Shown here piece after piece: positions 14,828-22,666 of a DNA stretch of 36,268 nucleotides. The stretch's first letter is position 1; every line of letters begins with the position of its first letter. A program made the translations under genes and the position numbers. Source of the DNA: an uncultured Oscillospiraceae bacterium (lineage in GTDB: Bacteria > Bacillota > Clostridia > Oscillospirales > Oscillospiraceae); the NCBI GenBank assembly GCA_910587645.1, contig CAJUNA010000043.1, forward strand, positions 1 to 36,268, written 5' to 3'. The notes beneath the pieces were generated by a model. The model saw nothing but the letters and a program-made list of their open reading frames with translations, was not told where the DNA came from and made no database searches.

Positions 14828-15709
14828 TCAACCATAGAACTGCCGGATATAATCCTCCACATCGCCCTTTGTCCCCCGGAAGACGCCGGGGGTTTCCATT
14901 TTCAGGGACACGCAGGCGGTTGCATAGCGCAAAGCGTCCTCCATCCCCGCGCCCAGCATCCGCATAGCGAGATAAGCGCCGAAGGTCGTATCCCCCCGTC
15001 CGGTCCGGCCGGAGAGGTTCCGCGCCTTCACCGGGCAGGTAAACAAATCCTTCCCATCATAGGCCAGCATCTCGGTATTATGAGAGATCAGGATTTCCTT
15101 CGCGCCCCAGGCATAGAGCTGCTTCGCGGCTTCCACCCTATCGGTAAGCCCGGTCAAGATTTCCGCTTCCGCCGCATCTGTTTTAAGGAAGTCCATATAG
15201 GGGAGGTATTTCATTTTATCCTGCCAATCATGGAAGCAAAGCTTCCCGCCCTCATTGTGCCTAAGAAACCCCTGGGCGTCTGCGGAGACCAGGGCCTTTT
15301 CATGGAGGGCTTCAATCAGCGCATTCGGGAAGTCCCCGTAGAGCAACCCCGCCAAATGGTAAAGTTTACATTCCACCTCCGGGATTTCCTCCGGCGCGAC
15401 CGGCCCCGACTGCGCCGGGCAGCTTGCGTTTCTTCTCTCCCGGTCGGCGGTAAAGTACTCATTCCGCATAAGGGTGGTTTTTTCCGATGGCAGCAGGGCA
15501 ATATCCCCGGCGTCCATATGGAACCCGTTTATAATATCCTGGTCCTCCGGCGCGATTTTAACAGCGGCAAAGACCTTTGCCCCTGTCGCGGCGGCGGCGG
15601 GGGTGCAGAAGGTGACTGCGCCCCCCGTGCTTCTATCCTCAACCCCGGTGTAATCAATATTGACATCCCGGGTAGCAGGGCCAATAATCATCAAATCATA
15701 CGTTTTCAT
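14828..15709 (-). CDS. PfkB-family carbohydrate kinase
   Basis: This 293-residue protein belongs to the ribokinase/PfkB fold. The N-terminal MIIGPATRDVNIDY and TGGAV form the substrate-binding part. GRTGRGDTTFGAYLAMRM near the C-terminus is PfkB signature 2, with the catalytic base Asp at 240 and the anion hole formed by the preceding Gly residues. AETE-like DAAEAEILTG matches the NxxE-type Mg site region, though the first residue is Asp. The sugar or nucleoside it phosphorylates cannot be told. ATG 15709 has AAAGAGG upstream. It is followed by ridA, probably in one transcript. Confidence 0.85.
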   Translation of the reverse strand: MKTYDLMIIGPATRDVNIDYTGVEDRSTGGAVTFCTPAAAATGAKVFAAVKIAPEDQDIINGFHMDAGDIALLPSEKTTLMRNEYFTADRERRNASCPAQSGPVAPEEIPEVECKLYHLAGLLYGDFPNALIEALHEKALVSADAQGFLRHNEGGKLCFHDWQDKMKYLPYMDFLKTDAAEAEILTGLTDRVEAAKQLYAWGAKEILISHNTEMLAYDGKDLFTCPVKARNLSGRTGRGDTTFGAYLAMRMLGAGMEDALRYATACVSLKMETPGVFRGTKGDVEDYIRQFYG

Positions 15710-15769
15710 AGCCGAAACCTCTTTCTTCGCGCCCTTCGGGCGCGAAAGATAAATTTTCTTTAACTAATC

Positions 15770-15833
15770 TCGGGGCCTGCCTGGCCCCGAACCCCTAGAT
15801 TCTGCACGGCCACATCGAGTGGCCGCGCAGAAT
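15770..15833. repeat. Double hairpin in the intergenic region
   Basis: TCGGGGCC/GGCCCCGA (15770-15777 with 15783-15790) is followed by a second stem, ATTCTGC-A-CGGCCAC with GTGGCCG-C-GCAGAAT (15799-15813 with 15819-15833). The pair looks like a REP-type interspersed repeat unit, but no second copy is in the window. Confidence 0.5.
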
Positions 15834-16178
15834 TAAATCACTTAAACATACAGTTTAAAAATCCGTCATTTATTACGGAGGGTATTTGTTTTTCGCTACG
15901 GCCGTTGGCTTTGTTGTCCTATCTCCGGTGCCGTGGGCCGATGCCGGTGCTTGCTTCTGCGCACTGTCCTAACGAAAGTACCGATTGCCGCGTGAGACGC
16001 GGCACGGGGGACTGGTGGGCAGTGGGTGCAGCGCCGGGAGTACCCAAATCAAAAAAGGTAGGCACCCACAAAATGCCCGTGGGTAGACGCAGCATCCGGC
16101 GCACAAAATCCACGCACTATCGAAAGCACACCCGCAGCGTACCAAAAGGAAAACAAAACAAAGATTTCAGGAGGGATC

Positions 16179-16240
16179 CTTAAGGGGGGCCGGCCCCCCT
16201 TAAGTAAGTTTTTGCTACTTTTTCCTTATGGAAAAAGTAG
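16179..16240. repeat. 26-base perfect palindrome followed by an 11-base hairpin
   Basis: A 26-base perfect palindrome (16179-16204) made of CTTAAGGGGGGCC and its complement is followed by CTACTTTTTCC/GGAAAAAGTAG (16215-16225 with 16230-16240, loop TTAT). The second resembles the poly-T/poly-A hairpins common between clostridial genes. Confidence 0.55.
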
Positions 16241-16302
16241 GCCCCCGTCCCCCCGCAGGGGGAAAAATCACGCGAAAAGGGGGAAGTAAAAAATTTTTTT
16301 CT

Positions 16303-16330
16303 AAAAGTTGCTGTTTTTACAGCAACTTTT
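16303..16330. repeat. 12-base hairpin with TTTT loop
   Basis: AAAAGTTGCTGT (16303-16314) pairs with ACAGCAACTTTT (16319-16330). It ends in T4, so it could act as a terminator for plus-strand transcription of the intergenic region. Confidence 0.5.
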
Positions 16331-16503
16331 CCCCCAATGCGCCCTATGGATGTAGTGGGCGTCACCTACCGGAACTTCGCGCGTTCAAACAAAAACGCCT
16401 ACAGGAGTTGATCACCCTGGAAAAACCCCTGGCGCCGGTTGCAAACGGAGGTACCTTGACAAGTGAATACAGCAGGAAAATAGACATCTTCACGCCACGG
16501 GGA

Positions 16504-16524
16504 CCGGGGCCTGAACGGCCCCGG
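16504..16524 (-). terminator. Hairpin after the pyrophosphatase gene
   Basis: CCGGGGCC/GGCCCCGG (16504-16511 with 16517-16524) lies 20 bases beyond the hppA stop on the minus strand. No T-run follows. Confidence 0.45.
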
Positions 16525-16543
16525 CCCAGCGGGAAGGTTTCCG

Positions 16544-18655
16544 TTATCCAAAGAGATGGAAATGGACTACCACAGTAGCAAAAACGATAGAAACCATGCT
16601 CAGCAGCTTAATCAGGATATTGATGGCGGGACCGGAAGTATCCTTGAAGGGGTCGCCGATGGTGTCGCCCACGATGGCGGATTTATCATTCTTGCTCCCC
16701 TTGCCGCCGTAGTGCCCGGACTCCACGTATTTCTTGGCGTTGTCCCAAGAGCCGCCGGAGTTGGACATAAACACGGCCAGCAGGAACCCGGAAGCCGTTG
16801 CGCCGCACAGCAGCCCGATAACGCCCGCAGGCCCCAGCAGCAAGCCGCCCACGATGGGTACGCCCACTGCGATCAAGGTCGGCACTACCATCTCCTTCAA
16901 GCTGGCCTTGGTGCAAAGGTCAACGCAGCGGGCAAAATCCGCGTCCACCTTGCCCTCGATAATCCCGGGCATTTCCTTAAACTGCCGCCGGACTTCCAGC
17001 ACTACGCTGTGGGCGGCCTTGCCTACGCTGCCCATGGTAATGGCGGCGAAGATAAACGCCAGGCACGCGCCCACAAAGATGCCCACCAGCACCACAGGAT
17101 TCATCACGCTCATATCCAGCGCCATGTCCGGGGCCAGGGTCTCCACCTTTTCCACGTAGGAGGCAATCAGCGCCAGCGCCGTCAGCGCGGCGGAGCCGAT
17201 GGCGAAGCCCTTGCCGGTAGCGGCGGTGGTGTTGCCCAGGGAATCCAGCGCGTCAGTCCGTTCGCGGACAACGGGATCCAGGCCGCTCATCTGTGCGATG
17301 CCGCCCGCGTTGTCGGCTACAGGCCCGTAGGCGTCGGTAGCCAAAGTGATTCCCAGCGTGGACAGCATGCCGACCGCCGCCAGCGCGATGCCATACAAGC
17401 CCATGGCGTTCCGCGCCCCATCGGTCAGCCCCAGCCCGGATACATAGTAAGCGATCAGGATGCACCCGCTGACCGTCAGCACCGGCAGCATAGTGGAGCG
17501 CATGCCCAAGCTCAGGCCGTCAATTACCAGCGTAGCGGTACCGGTCACGGAGGAAGCCGCCAGGCTTTGGGTCGGCACATATGTATCGGAGGTGTAGTAC
17601 TCGGTAAACCGTCCGATTAAAACGCCGGAGAACAGCCCCGCCAGGATAGCCACATACAGCCCGATGTAATCCTTGCCCAGGAAGAACCACACGATAGGGA
17701 AGGCCGCCACGGCAATAATGACTGCGGACGTATTGGTGCCCCGGCGCAGGGCCTTCAGCAAGGTCATCTGGTCGGTAGACTCCCCCGTCCGTACCAGCAG
17801 GGAGCCGATAATGGAAGCCACCACGCCCACCGCCGCAATCAGCAGGGGCACCGCGAAGGCGCTGAGGTTATCCACGGATTCAATATACCCGAAGGCAATA
17901 ACGCCCAGGGAGCAGGAGGAAATCAGGGAACCGACATAGGACTCATAGAGGTCAGCGCCCATACCGGCCACATCGCCCACGTTATCGCCCACGTTGTCGG
18001 CGATGGCGGCGGGGTTCCGGGGGTCGTCCTCGGGGATGCCGGCTTCCACCTTGCCCACCAGGTCGGCGCCCACATCGGCGGCCTTGGTAAAGATGCCGCC
18101 GCCCACACGGGCGAACAGGGCCATAGAGCTTGCGCCCATGCCGAAGGTCAGCATGGCGGCGGTGATGTCATTAAGCGGCAGGTTGAACACGTACTTCAGC
18201 AGCAGATACCATCCGGAGATATCCAGCAGGCCCAGGCCTACCACGGTGAAGCCCATGACGGTTCCGGCGGAGAAGGCCACCTTCAGGCCGGAGTTCAGGC
18301 TCTCCCGGCAGGCGTTGGCCGTACGGGCGTTGGACGCGGTAGCGATTTTCATGCCAACGAAGCCGCTCAGGCCGGAGAAGAAACCGCCGGTAATGAACGC
18401 GAAGGGCACAAACCACGTCAGAAAGCCCAGCGCGGCCATCAAGCAGAGAACCGCGAACATACACGCGAAGAAAACCATAACAACGCTGTATTGCCGCCGC
18501 AGGTAAGCGTTGGCCCCCTGCCGGATAAACGAGGCGATCTTCTTCATTTGGTCGGTGCCCTCGGAGAACGAGAGGGCGCGTTTCGCCATAAACACGGCGA
18601 ACAATAGAGCGCAGATGGAACCCAGTGCAGAAAAAATGATAAAATACTGATTCAT
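16544..18655 (-). CDS. hppA: Membrane-bound ion-translocating pyrophosphatase, K+-dependent type
   Basis: This 703-residue protein with about 16 membrane helices couples pyrophosphate hydrolysis to pumping of H+ or Na+. The family core DVGADLVGKVEAGIPEDDP and ADNVGDNVGDVAGMGADL bind Mg-pyrophosphate, and a second Asp-rich block (GDTIGDPFKDTSGPAINI) is at the C-terminus. In GNTTAATGKGFAIGSAA the position that is Lys in K+-independent enzymes is Ala, which marks the K+-dependent class. Na+ versus H+ transport cannot be settled by eye. ATG 18655 follows AAAGGAG. It allows energy recovery from pyrophosphate, as is common in fermentative anaerobes. Confidence 0.95.
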   Translation of the reverse strand: MNQYFIIFSALGSICALLFAVFMAKRALSFSEGTDQMKKIASFIRQGANAYLRRQYSVVMVFFACMFAVLCLMAALGFLTWFVPFAFITGGFFSGLSGFVGMKIATASNARTANACRESLNSGLKVAFSAGTVMGFTVVGLGLLDISGWYLLLKYVFNLPLNDITAAMLTFGMGASSMALFARVGGGIFTKAADVGADLVGKVEAGIPEDDPRNPAAIADNVGDNVGDVAGMGADLYESYVGSLISSCSLGVIAFGYIESVDNLSAFAVPLLIAAVGVVASIIGSLLVRTGESTDQMTLLKALRRGTNTSAVIIAVAAFPIVWFFLGKDYIGLYVAILAGLFSGVLIGRFTEYYTSDTYVPTQSLAASSVTGTATLVIDGLSLGMRSTMLPVLTVSGCILIAYYVSGLGLTDGARNAMGLYGIALAAVGMLSTLGITLATDAYGPVADNAGGIAQMSGLDPVVRERTDALDSLGNTTAATGKGFAIGSAALTALALIASYVEKVETLAPDMALDMSVMNPVVLVGIFVGACLAFIFAAITMGSVGKAAHSVVLEVRRQFKEMPGIIEGKVDADFARCVDLCTKASLKEMVVPTLIAVGVPIVGGLLLGPAGVIGLLCGATASGFLLAVFMSNSGGSWDNAKKYVESGHYGGKGSKNDKSAIVGDTIGDPFKDTSGPAINILIKLLSMVSIVFATVVVHFHLFG

Positions 18656-18730
18656 AGCTTTTCTCCTTTTCTCTGATTTTTGATCTATCGCGATTCTCCG
18701 GTTGCGCACCCGGAGAAAGGGATCCGAACG

Positions 18731-18805
18731 GCCTGCCTGCGGCAGGCCCGTGGAGTTTCGAACCACTGATTGAGGAGGTTTGAAAACCTCTCAACCAGTG
18801 GTTCG
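18731..18805. repeat. Two hairpins between mgtC-like gene and hppA
   Basis: GCCTGCC/GGCAGGC (18731-18737 with 18741-18747) lies in the hppA leader. A longer stem of about 20 pairs with one mismatch and one bulge (18759-18780 with 18785-18805) follows the mgtC-like gene and probably ends that operon, although it has no T-run. Confidence 0.5.
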
Positions 18806-18826
18806 GGAAGGAGCTTGCGAATCAAA

Positions 18827-19555
18827 TTAGATGCGGCTCCGGTCAGATGTGACGGAGCTGGTATGGGGGTCCGCGCTGAGGTCGGACATAAATTTCCGTA
18901 GGCGCTCGTCTGAGTGGCGCCCGCCAAAATCCGCCTTAAAACGGATTTTGAACCCAGCCTTCACCTCGTCCACATGGATGCTGTTGAGCGTGGCGTCGGC
19001 GTTCCCCGCCAAGGTATGGATCAATTCCAGCGTCCCCGCCACATCGGCGCAGGTCACGGAAAACAGATACAGCGAATACCGGTTGTGCAGGATCTTCTTT
19101 TGCAGCCACTCAAACACAATGAGGGTGACCAAAATACAGATTCCGCCCACTACCGCCACCATATAGTATCCGCCGCCTACGGCAACGCCGAGACAGCCGG
19201 TGGCCCAAATACTGGCGGCGGTCGTCAGGCCCTTGATACTTGGCCCTTCCCGCATAATCGTCCCCGCGCCCAAAAAGCCCAGCCCAGTAATGACCTGGGC
19301 GCTCAAACGGGCGGGATCCGGGGTCGCGCCAAAGGGGCGGTACTGCCAGAAGATGAGTTGGCTGGTGGTCATGACGGCGCAGGCCCCCAGGGCCACCAGC
19401 ATATGGGTGCGCATACCGGCGGGGCGGTGGGTATACTCCCGCTCCGTACCGATTACCGCGCCAATCAGCATGGCCAGCAGCATCCGCAGCCCAATATCCA
19501 GGGGCGTCAAGGCCAGTGAAGAGACGTCCACTACCGCCACAGGCGTATTTACCAT
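18827..19555 (-). CDS. MgtC/SapB family membrane protein
   Basis: This 242-residue protein has four to five N-terminal membrane segments followed by a C-terminal ACT-like cytoplasmic domain (about 145-235). LLAMLIGAVIGTERE, GMRTHMLVALGA and TGLGFLGAGTIMREG are the MgtC/SapB signatures. MgtC proteins modulate growth under low Mg2+ and inhibit F-type ATP synthase in some pathogens, but in most bacteria the role is unknown. GGAGG lies 10 bases before ATG 19555. It is the last gene of the four-HAD/phosphoglycerate mutase operon, 36 bases after gpmI. Confidence 0.88.
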   Translation of the reverse strand: MVNTPVAVVDVSSLALTPLDIGLRMLLAMLIGAVIGTEREYTHRPAGMRTHMLVALGACAVMTTSQLIFWQYRPFGATPDPARLSAQVITGLGFLGAGTIMREGPSIKGLTTAASIWATGCLGVAVGGGYYMVAVVGGICILVTLIVFEWLQKKILHNRYSLYLFSVTCADVAGTLELIHTLAGNADATLNSIHVDEVKAGFKIRFKADFGGRHSDERLRKFMSDLSADPHTSSVTSDRSRI

Positions 19556-19591
19556 GATGATATTTCCTCCATCAGCGAAATGCGCAAGGCA

Positions 19592-21160
19592 TTAGGTATA
19601 CTGGATCCCTTTGCCCAAGGTCAGGCATTCATAAGCCTTTTGAATCTTCGCGTAGTTGCCGTCCCGGTCCAGGGCGATGCCCCGGCCCACGCCGTCCACA
19701 ATCTTACCCCGTCCAATTTTCTCCAGCCGCTCCTCTAACTGCCGGAGCATGGCGGGGGCAGAACCTGGCTCGGTGCTGCGGCCATCGAAGATGATGTGCA
19801 GATAGATTTCCTCCACACCCTCCGCCATTTCCACCAGCATCAGCGGATAGTCAATGCACCCATGGCTGGATTTCTCCGTAAGGTAGCTGAGCAGGTGCAG
19901 GGGCTTATGGTTCTCCCGGGCGTTGGCAATGGCCTGTAAGAACACAGGATTGGTTTTGAAGGAGCCGTCCTGGATGGCCCGGTCCATGCGGACATCGTCC
20001 TGGGCCACCACCCGGCCCGCGCCCAGATTGGAGTGCCCGGCCTCGGAGTTGCCCGGCTTTCCGGCTTGCAGGCCCACGTCCTCCCCGGATGCCCGGAGCC
20101 TGCTGTTGGGGTATTTGGCCAGCAGGCCGTCCCAGGCGGGGGTGTTCGCGGAGTAGATGGCGTCCTTTTCATCGGCGGTGCCGTAGCCCCAGCCGTCCAG
20201 GATGACCAGCATCATCTTCTGGTTCGTGAAATCCGCCGTATCAATCAGGCTTTTGCCCGTCATCTCCTCCGGCTGCTCCAATCCCAAAACGCGCAGGACG
20301 GTGGGCGCGACATCCCCCAGCCGTCCATCGTGGAGCTTCACCTCCCGGCCCTTGGGATCCAGGACAATGAAGGGTACCAGGTTGGTGGTATGGGCCACAT
20401 GGGGCTTGCCTTCCTTATTATATAGGGTTTCAATGTTGCCATGGTCGGCGGTGACGGCTACTACGTAGCCGTTGGCCTTGGCGTACTCCGCCACCTTGCC
20501 CACGTACTCGCTGACAGTGGCGGCGGCAGCCAGCTTGGCCTGGGAATTGGAGGTATGGCCGATCACATCGCCGTTGGCGAAGTTGGTAAGGATGAAGTCA
20601 TACCCCTGGTCTACCGCGCCCTTCACCTTTTCCGCCACCTCCGGCAGGCTCAGCTCCGGCTGCTGGTCGAAGGGGATGCCCTTGGGAGAGGGGACGCATA
20701 CATCGTCTTCTCCCGGGAAGGGCTGGTTATAGCCGCCGTTGAAGAAGAAGGTCACATGGGCGTACTTCTCCGACTCCGCGCAGTGGAACTGCTTCAGCCC
20801 TGCATCGGAAATGACCTGGGCCAATGGCTTTTGTACCTTTTCCGGCGCAAAAGCAATGGGCAGATCCTTGAATTTGTCATGGTACATGGTCATGATAACG
20901 AAGTTCAGATGCTCCATATAATCCCGGTCAAAGTGTTTGAAATCCGGGTCTACGAAAGCATCGGTCAGTTCGATTTCCCGCTCGCCCCTCCGGCAGCAGA
21001 AAATTACCTGGTCGCCGTCCTTGATTTTCCCCACAGGGGTTCCCTCACCGTCTACCTGGGCCAGCGGCTCCAGGTAATAGTCGGTCTGTCCCTGCTGGTA
21101 AGCCTGCTCCACGGCCTTGGCCAGCGCCTCGCCGCCCCGCAGGATGGTTTCTTCACGCAT
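19592..21160 (-). CDS. gpmI: Cofactor-independent phosphoglycerate mutase, circularly permuted
   Basis: This 522-residue protein has all parts of the Mn-dependent enzyme that interconverts 3- and 2-phosphoglycerate, but in swapped order. Residues 1-306 match the canonical C-terminal part: ESEKYAHVTFFFNGG (K132), NGDVIGHTS (D198, H202), TADHGN (D239, H240), HVAHTTNLVPF (H257) and EEMTGKSLI, normally the end. After a linker (DTADFTNQ) residues 315-522 match the canonical N-terminal part: MMLVILDGWGYG (D322), GNSEAGHSNLGAGR (phospho-Ser S372), SSHGCID (H433), FDGRSTEPGSA (Asp of DGRD replaced by S462), and RGIALDRDGNYAKIQKAY at the end. The frame is unbroken and metal and nucleophile residues are kept. 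ATG 21160 has AAAGGAGG. It sits in the HAD operon. Confidence 0.93.
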   Translation of the reverse strand: MREETILRGGEALAKAVEQAYQQGQTDYYLEPLAQVDGEGTPVGKIKDGDQVIFCCRRGEREIELTDAFVDPDFKHFDRDYMEHLNFVIMTMYHDKFKDLPIAFAPEKVQKPLAQVISDAGLKQFHCAESEKYAHVTFFFNGGYNQPFPGEDDVCVPSPKGIPFDQQPELSLPEVAEKVKGAVDQGYDFILTNFANGDVIGHTSNSQAKLAAAATVSEYVGKVAEYAKANGYVVAVTADHGNIETLYNKEGKPHVAHTTNLVPFIVLDPKGREVKLHDGRLGDVAPTVLRVLGLEQPEEMTGKSLIDTADFTNQKMMLVILDGWGYGTADEKDAIYSANTPAWDGLLAKYPNSRLRASGEDVGLQAGKPGNSEAGHSNLGAGRVVAQDDVRMDRAIQDGSFKTNPVFLQAIANARENHKPLHLLSYLTEKSSHGCIDYPLMLVEMAEGVEEIYLHIIFDGRSTEPGSAPAMLRQLEERLEKIGRGKIVDGVGRGIALDRDGNYAKIQKAYECLTLGKGIQYT

Positions 21161-21176
21161 AATTGCAGCGCCTCCT

Positions 21177-21908
21177 TTATTTCAGCGGCGGGAAAATATC
21201 CAGCAGCTTCGCAAAATGGTCAATAAACAAATCGGGCTTGTTTTCCTCCGTGACTTCCTGGGGCTTTTTTCCCGGGTACTGCACGCCAATGGTCATACCC
21301 AACCCCGCCGCCTTGGCTCCCACGATGTCGCGGGCCAGGTTGTCGCCTACATAGCAGGTCCGCTTGGGGTCGCTGCCGCACTCCTCCAGGGCGTAGTAAT
21401 AAATGGCGGGGTGGGGCTTGCGGATGAGGCAGACGGAGGATTGCTGCACCGTCTTGAAATAGGGCCGGAGCTGGTCGCGATCCAGCCATTCGTCCACTTC
21501 CTCCGTGCCCACCAGGTCGCTGACAATGCCGAGGGTATAGCCCCGGGCGTACAGCTCCTTGACGGTTTCGATGCCGCCATCGGTGACAACCCGCTCGCCC
21601 TTGGTCCTGCGGTAGGCGTAGGTCATTTCCGCCGCCGCCGCTTCCACCTTTTCCTTGGGGAAGTCGTAGGCCAGCCAGCGGGTCCACAGCTCCTTCACAG
21701 GGGCTTCGCAGTAGAAGGTCAGCGCCCATTCCCGGTATTTGTCATAGCGGGGTTCGATGACGTCCCGGTAAAATTCCGCCGGGCCGGCGTCCACGCCCAG
21801 AAGGCGGGTGATGGTGGCCTTGGCTTCCATCTGGTAGGCTTCATCCTTGCGGATGACCCGGAAGGTGTCCCCCAGGTCTATAAAAATGGTGTCGATTTGC
21901 TTCTCCAT
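21177..21908 (-). CDS. HAD-family protein, paralog 4 of 4 in operon order
   Basis: This 243-residue protein has the HAD subfamily I fold with a helical cap (about 20-95). Motif I is FIDLGDTF: nucleophile D11 is kept, but the +2 position is Gly13 instead of Asp. Motif II is GIVSD, motif III LIRKPHPAIY, motif IV CYVGDNLARDIVGAK. The cap carries YREWAL and ELWTRWL, shared with its three neighbours. ATG 21908 is preferred because AAAGGGG is 9 bases upstream. It ends 16 bases before gpmI. Without the acid/base Asp, ordinary phosphatase activity is doubtful; dehalogenase- or phosphonatase-like chemistry or a binding role is possible. Confidence 0.85.
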   Translation of the reverse strand: MEKQIDTIFIDLGDTFRVIRKDEAYQMEAKATITRLLGVDAGPAEFYRDVIEPRYDKYREWALTFYCEAPVKELWTRWLAYDFPKEKVEAAAAEMTYAYRRTKGERVVTDGGIETVKELYARGYTLGIVSDLVGTEEVDEWLDRDQLRPYFKTVQQSSVCLIRKPHPAIYYYALEECGSDPKRTCYVGDNLARDIVGAKAAGLGMTIGVQYPGKKPQEVTEENKPDLFIDHFAKLLDIFPPLK

Positions 21909-21928
21909 ATGTACCAACCCCTTTCCTA

Positions 21929-22651
21929 TTACTGCAAGATGGGAAGGCCTAAAATATCAGAAAACGCGTGCACAATGTAATCGGGCCGGTTTTCATCGGT
22001 GATAGCCTTTTTCGCCAGCTTCTCCGGGCTGATGAACAGGATGTTGGCCCCGATCCCCACCGCCTTGGCGCCGGTGATGTCCCGGCCCAGGTTGTCGGCC
22101 ACGCTGACGCACTCGTCAGGCGGCAGCCCCAATTCCGCGCAGCCCATGCGGTAGATTTCCGGGTCGGGCTTGCGGATATGGCACACGGAGGAGAGGATCA
22201 CGGCGTCAAAATACTGGGCCAGGCCGTCCTCCCGGAGCCAGTCGGGAATTTCGTTTTCACCAATCAGGTTGGAAATGATGCCCAGGCGGTAGCCCCGGCC
22301 ATACAAGCCGCGGATGACTTGCAATCCGCCCTCCACCACGCGGCGCTTGCCCTTGACCTGGCGGTACTGGAAGGTTAGTTCATGGCATATGCGCGCCAGG
22401 GCGGCAGGATCCATTTCCGGCAGCAGCCACTTGTGCCACAGCTCGAAGTCGCCGGCTTCCTTGTTCTCCGACAGTGCCCAGTCGCGGTAGGGCAGGTAGC
22501 GTTCCTCCACCATGTCGATGAAGGGCTGTACGTCCTCCCGGCCCACCAGTTCGGCCATGCGCTTTTTGGCCTGCTCCTGGTGTTCGGGGGCTTTGTCGCA
22601 GATGCGGAGGGTGCCGCCTAAATCAAAAAATACGCCCTTGATCTTTTTCAT
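21929..22651 (-). CDS. HAD-family protein, paralog 3 of 4
   Basis: This 240-residue paralog has motif I FFDLGGTL (D10, with Gly12 in place of the second Asp), motif II GIISN, motif III HIRKPDPEIY and motif IV SVADNLGRDITGAK, in which the usual Gly of GDN is Ala. The cap has YRDWAL and ELWHKWL. The start at 22651 has a modest AAGGA site that overlaps the stop region of the preceding gene, suggesting translational coupling (15-base gap). Substrate unknown. Same oddity as its neighbours at the +2 position. Confidence 0.85.
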   Translation of the reverse strand: MKKIKGVFFDLGGTLRICDKAPEHQEQAKKRMAELVGREDVQPFIDMVEERYLPYRDWALSENKEAGDFELWHKWLLPEMDPAALARICHELTFQYRQVKGKRRVVEGGLQVIRGLYGRGYRLGIISNLIGENEIPDWLREDGLAQYFDAVILSSVCHIRKPDPEIYRMGCAELGLPPDECVSVADNLGRDITGAKAVGIGANILFISPEKLAKKAITDENRPDYIVHAFSDILGLPILQ

Positions 22652-22666
22652 AGACGCACCCCATCC

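Larger units (their letters stand above)
15710..16543. other. Long non-coding, hairpin-rich intergenic region
   Basis: This 834-base gap contains no convincing protein gene. Frames at 15905-16183 (+) and 15919-16113 (-) are open but lack good ribosome binding sites and family resemblance. The stretch holds at least seven strong inverted repeats, listed separately in part. A middle section (15985-16102) can fold through GCCGCG/CGCGGC (around 15988-16004), GTGGGTGC/GCACCCAC (16022-16029 with 16062-16069) and GCGCCGG/CCGGCGC (16031-16037 with 16096-16102); the last two are mutually overlapping, so they would alternate or form a pseudoknot. It may hold a structured RNA or a cluster of interspersed repeats. 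Confidence 0.6.

Noticed and set aside
15905..16183. Possible 92-residue basic protein on plus, and a 64-residue frame on minus (15919-16113).
   Set aside because: Neither has a proper ribosome binding site or recognisable family. The region is dominated by inverted repeats, so a structured RNA or repeat is a better reading.
16556..17620. Long plus-strand open frame opposite hppA.
   Set aside because: The minus strand encodes an unmistakable membrane pyrophosphatase; the plus frame is a compositional shadow.
20441..21980. Overlapping plus-strand open frames opposite gpmI and the first HAD gene.
   Set aside because: They are shadows of strongly conserved minus-strand proteins and lack ribosome binding sites.
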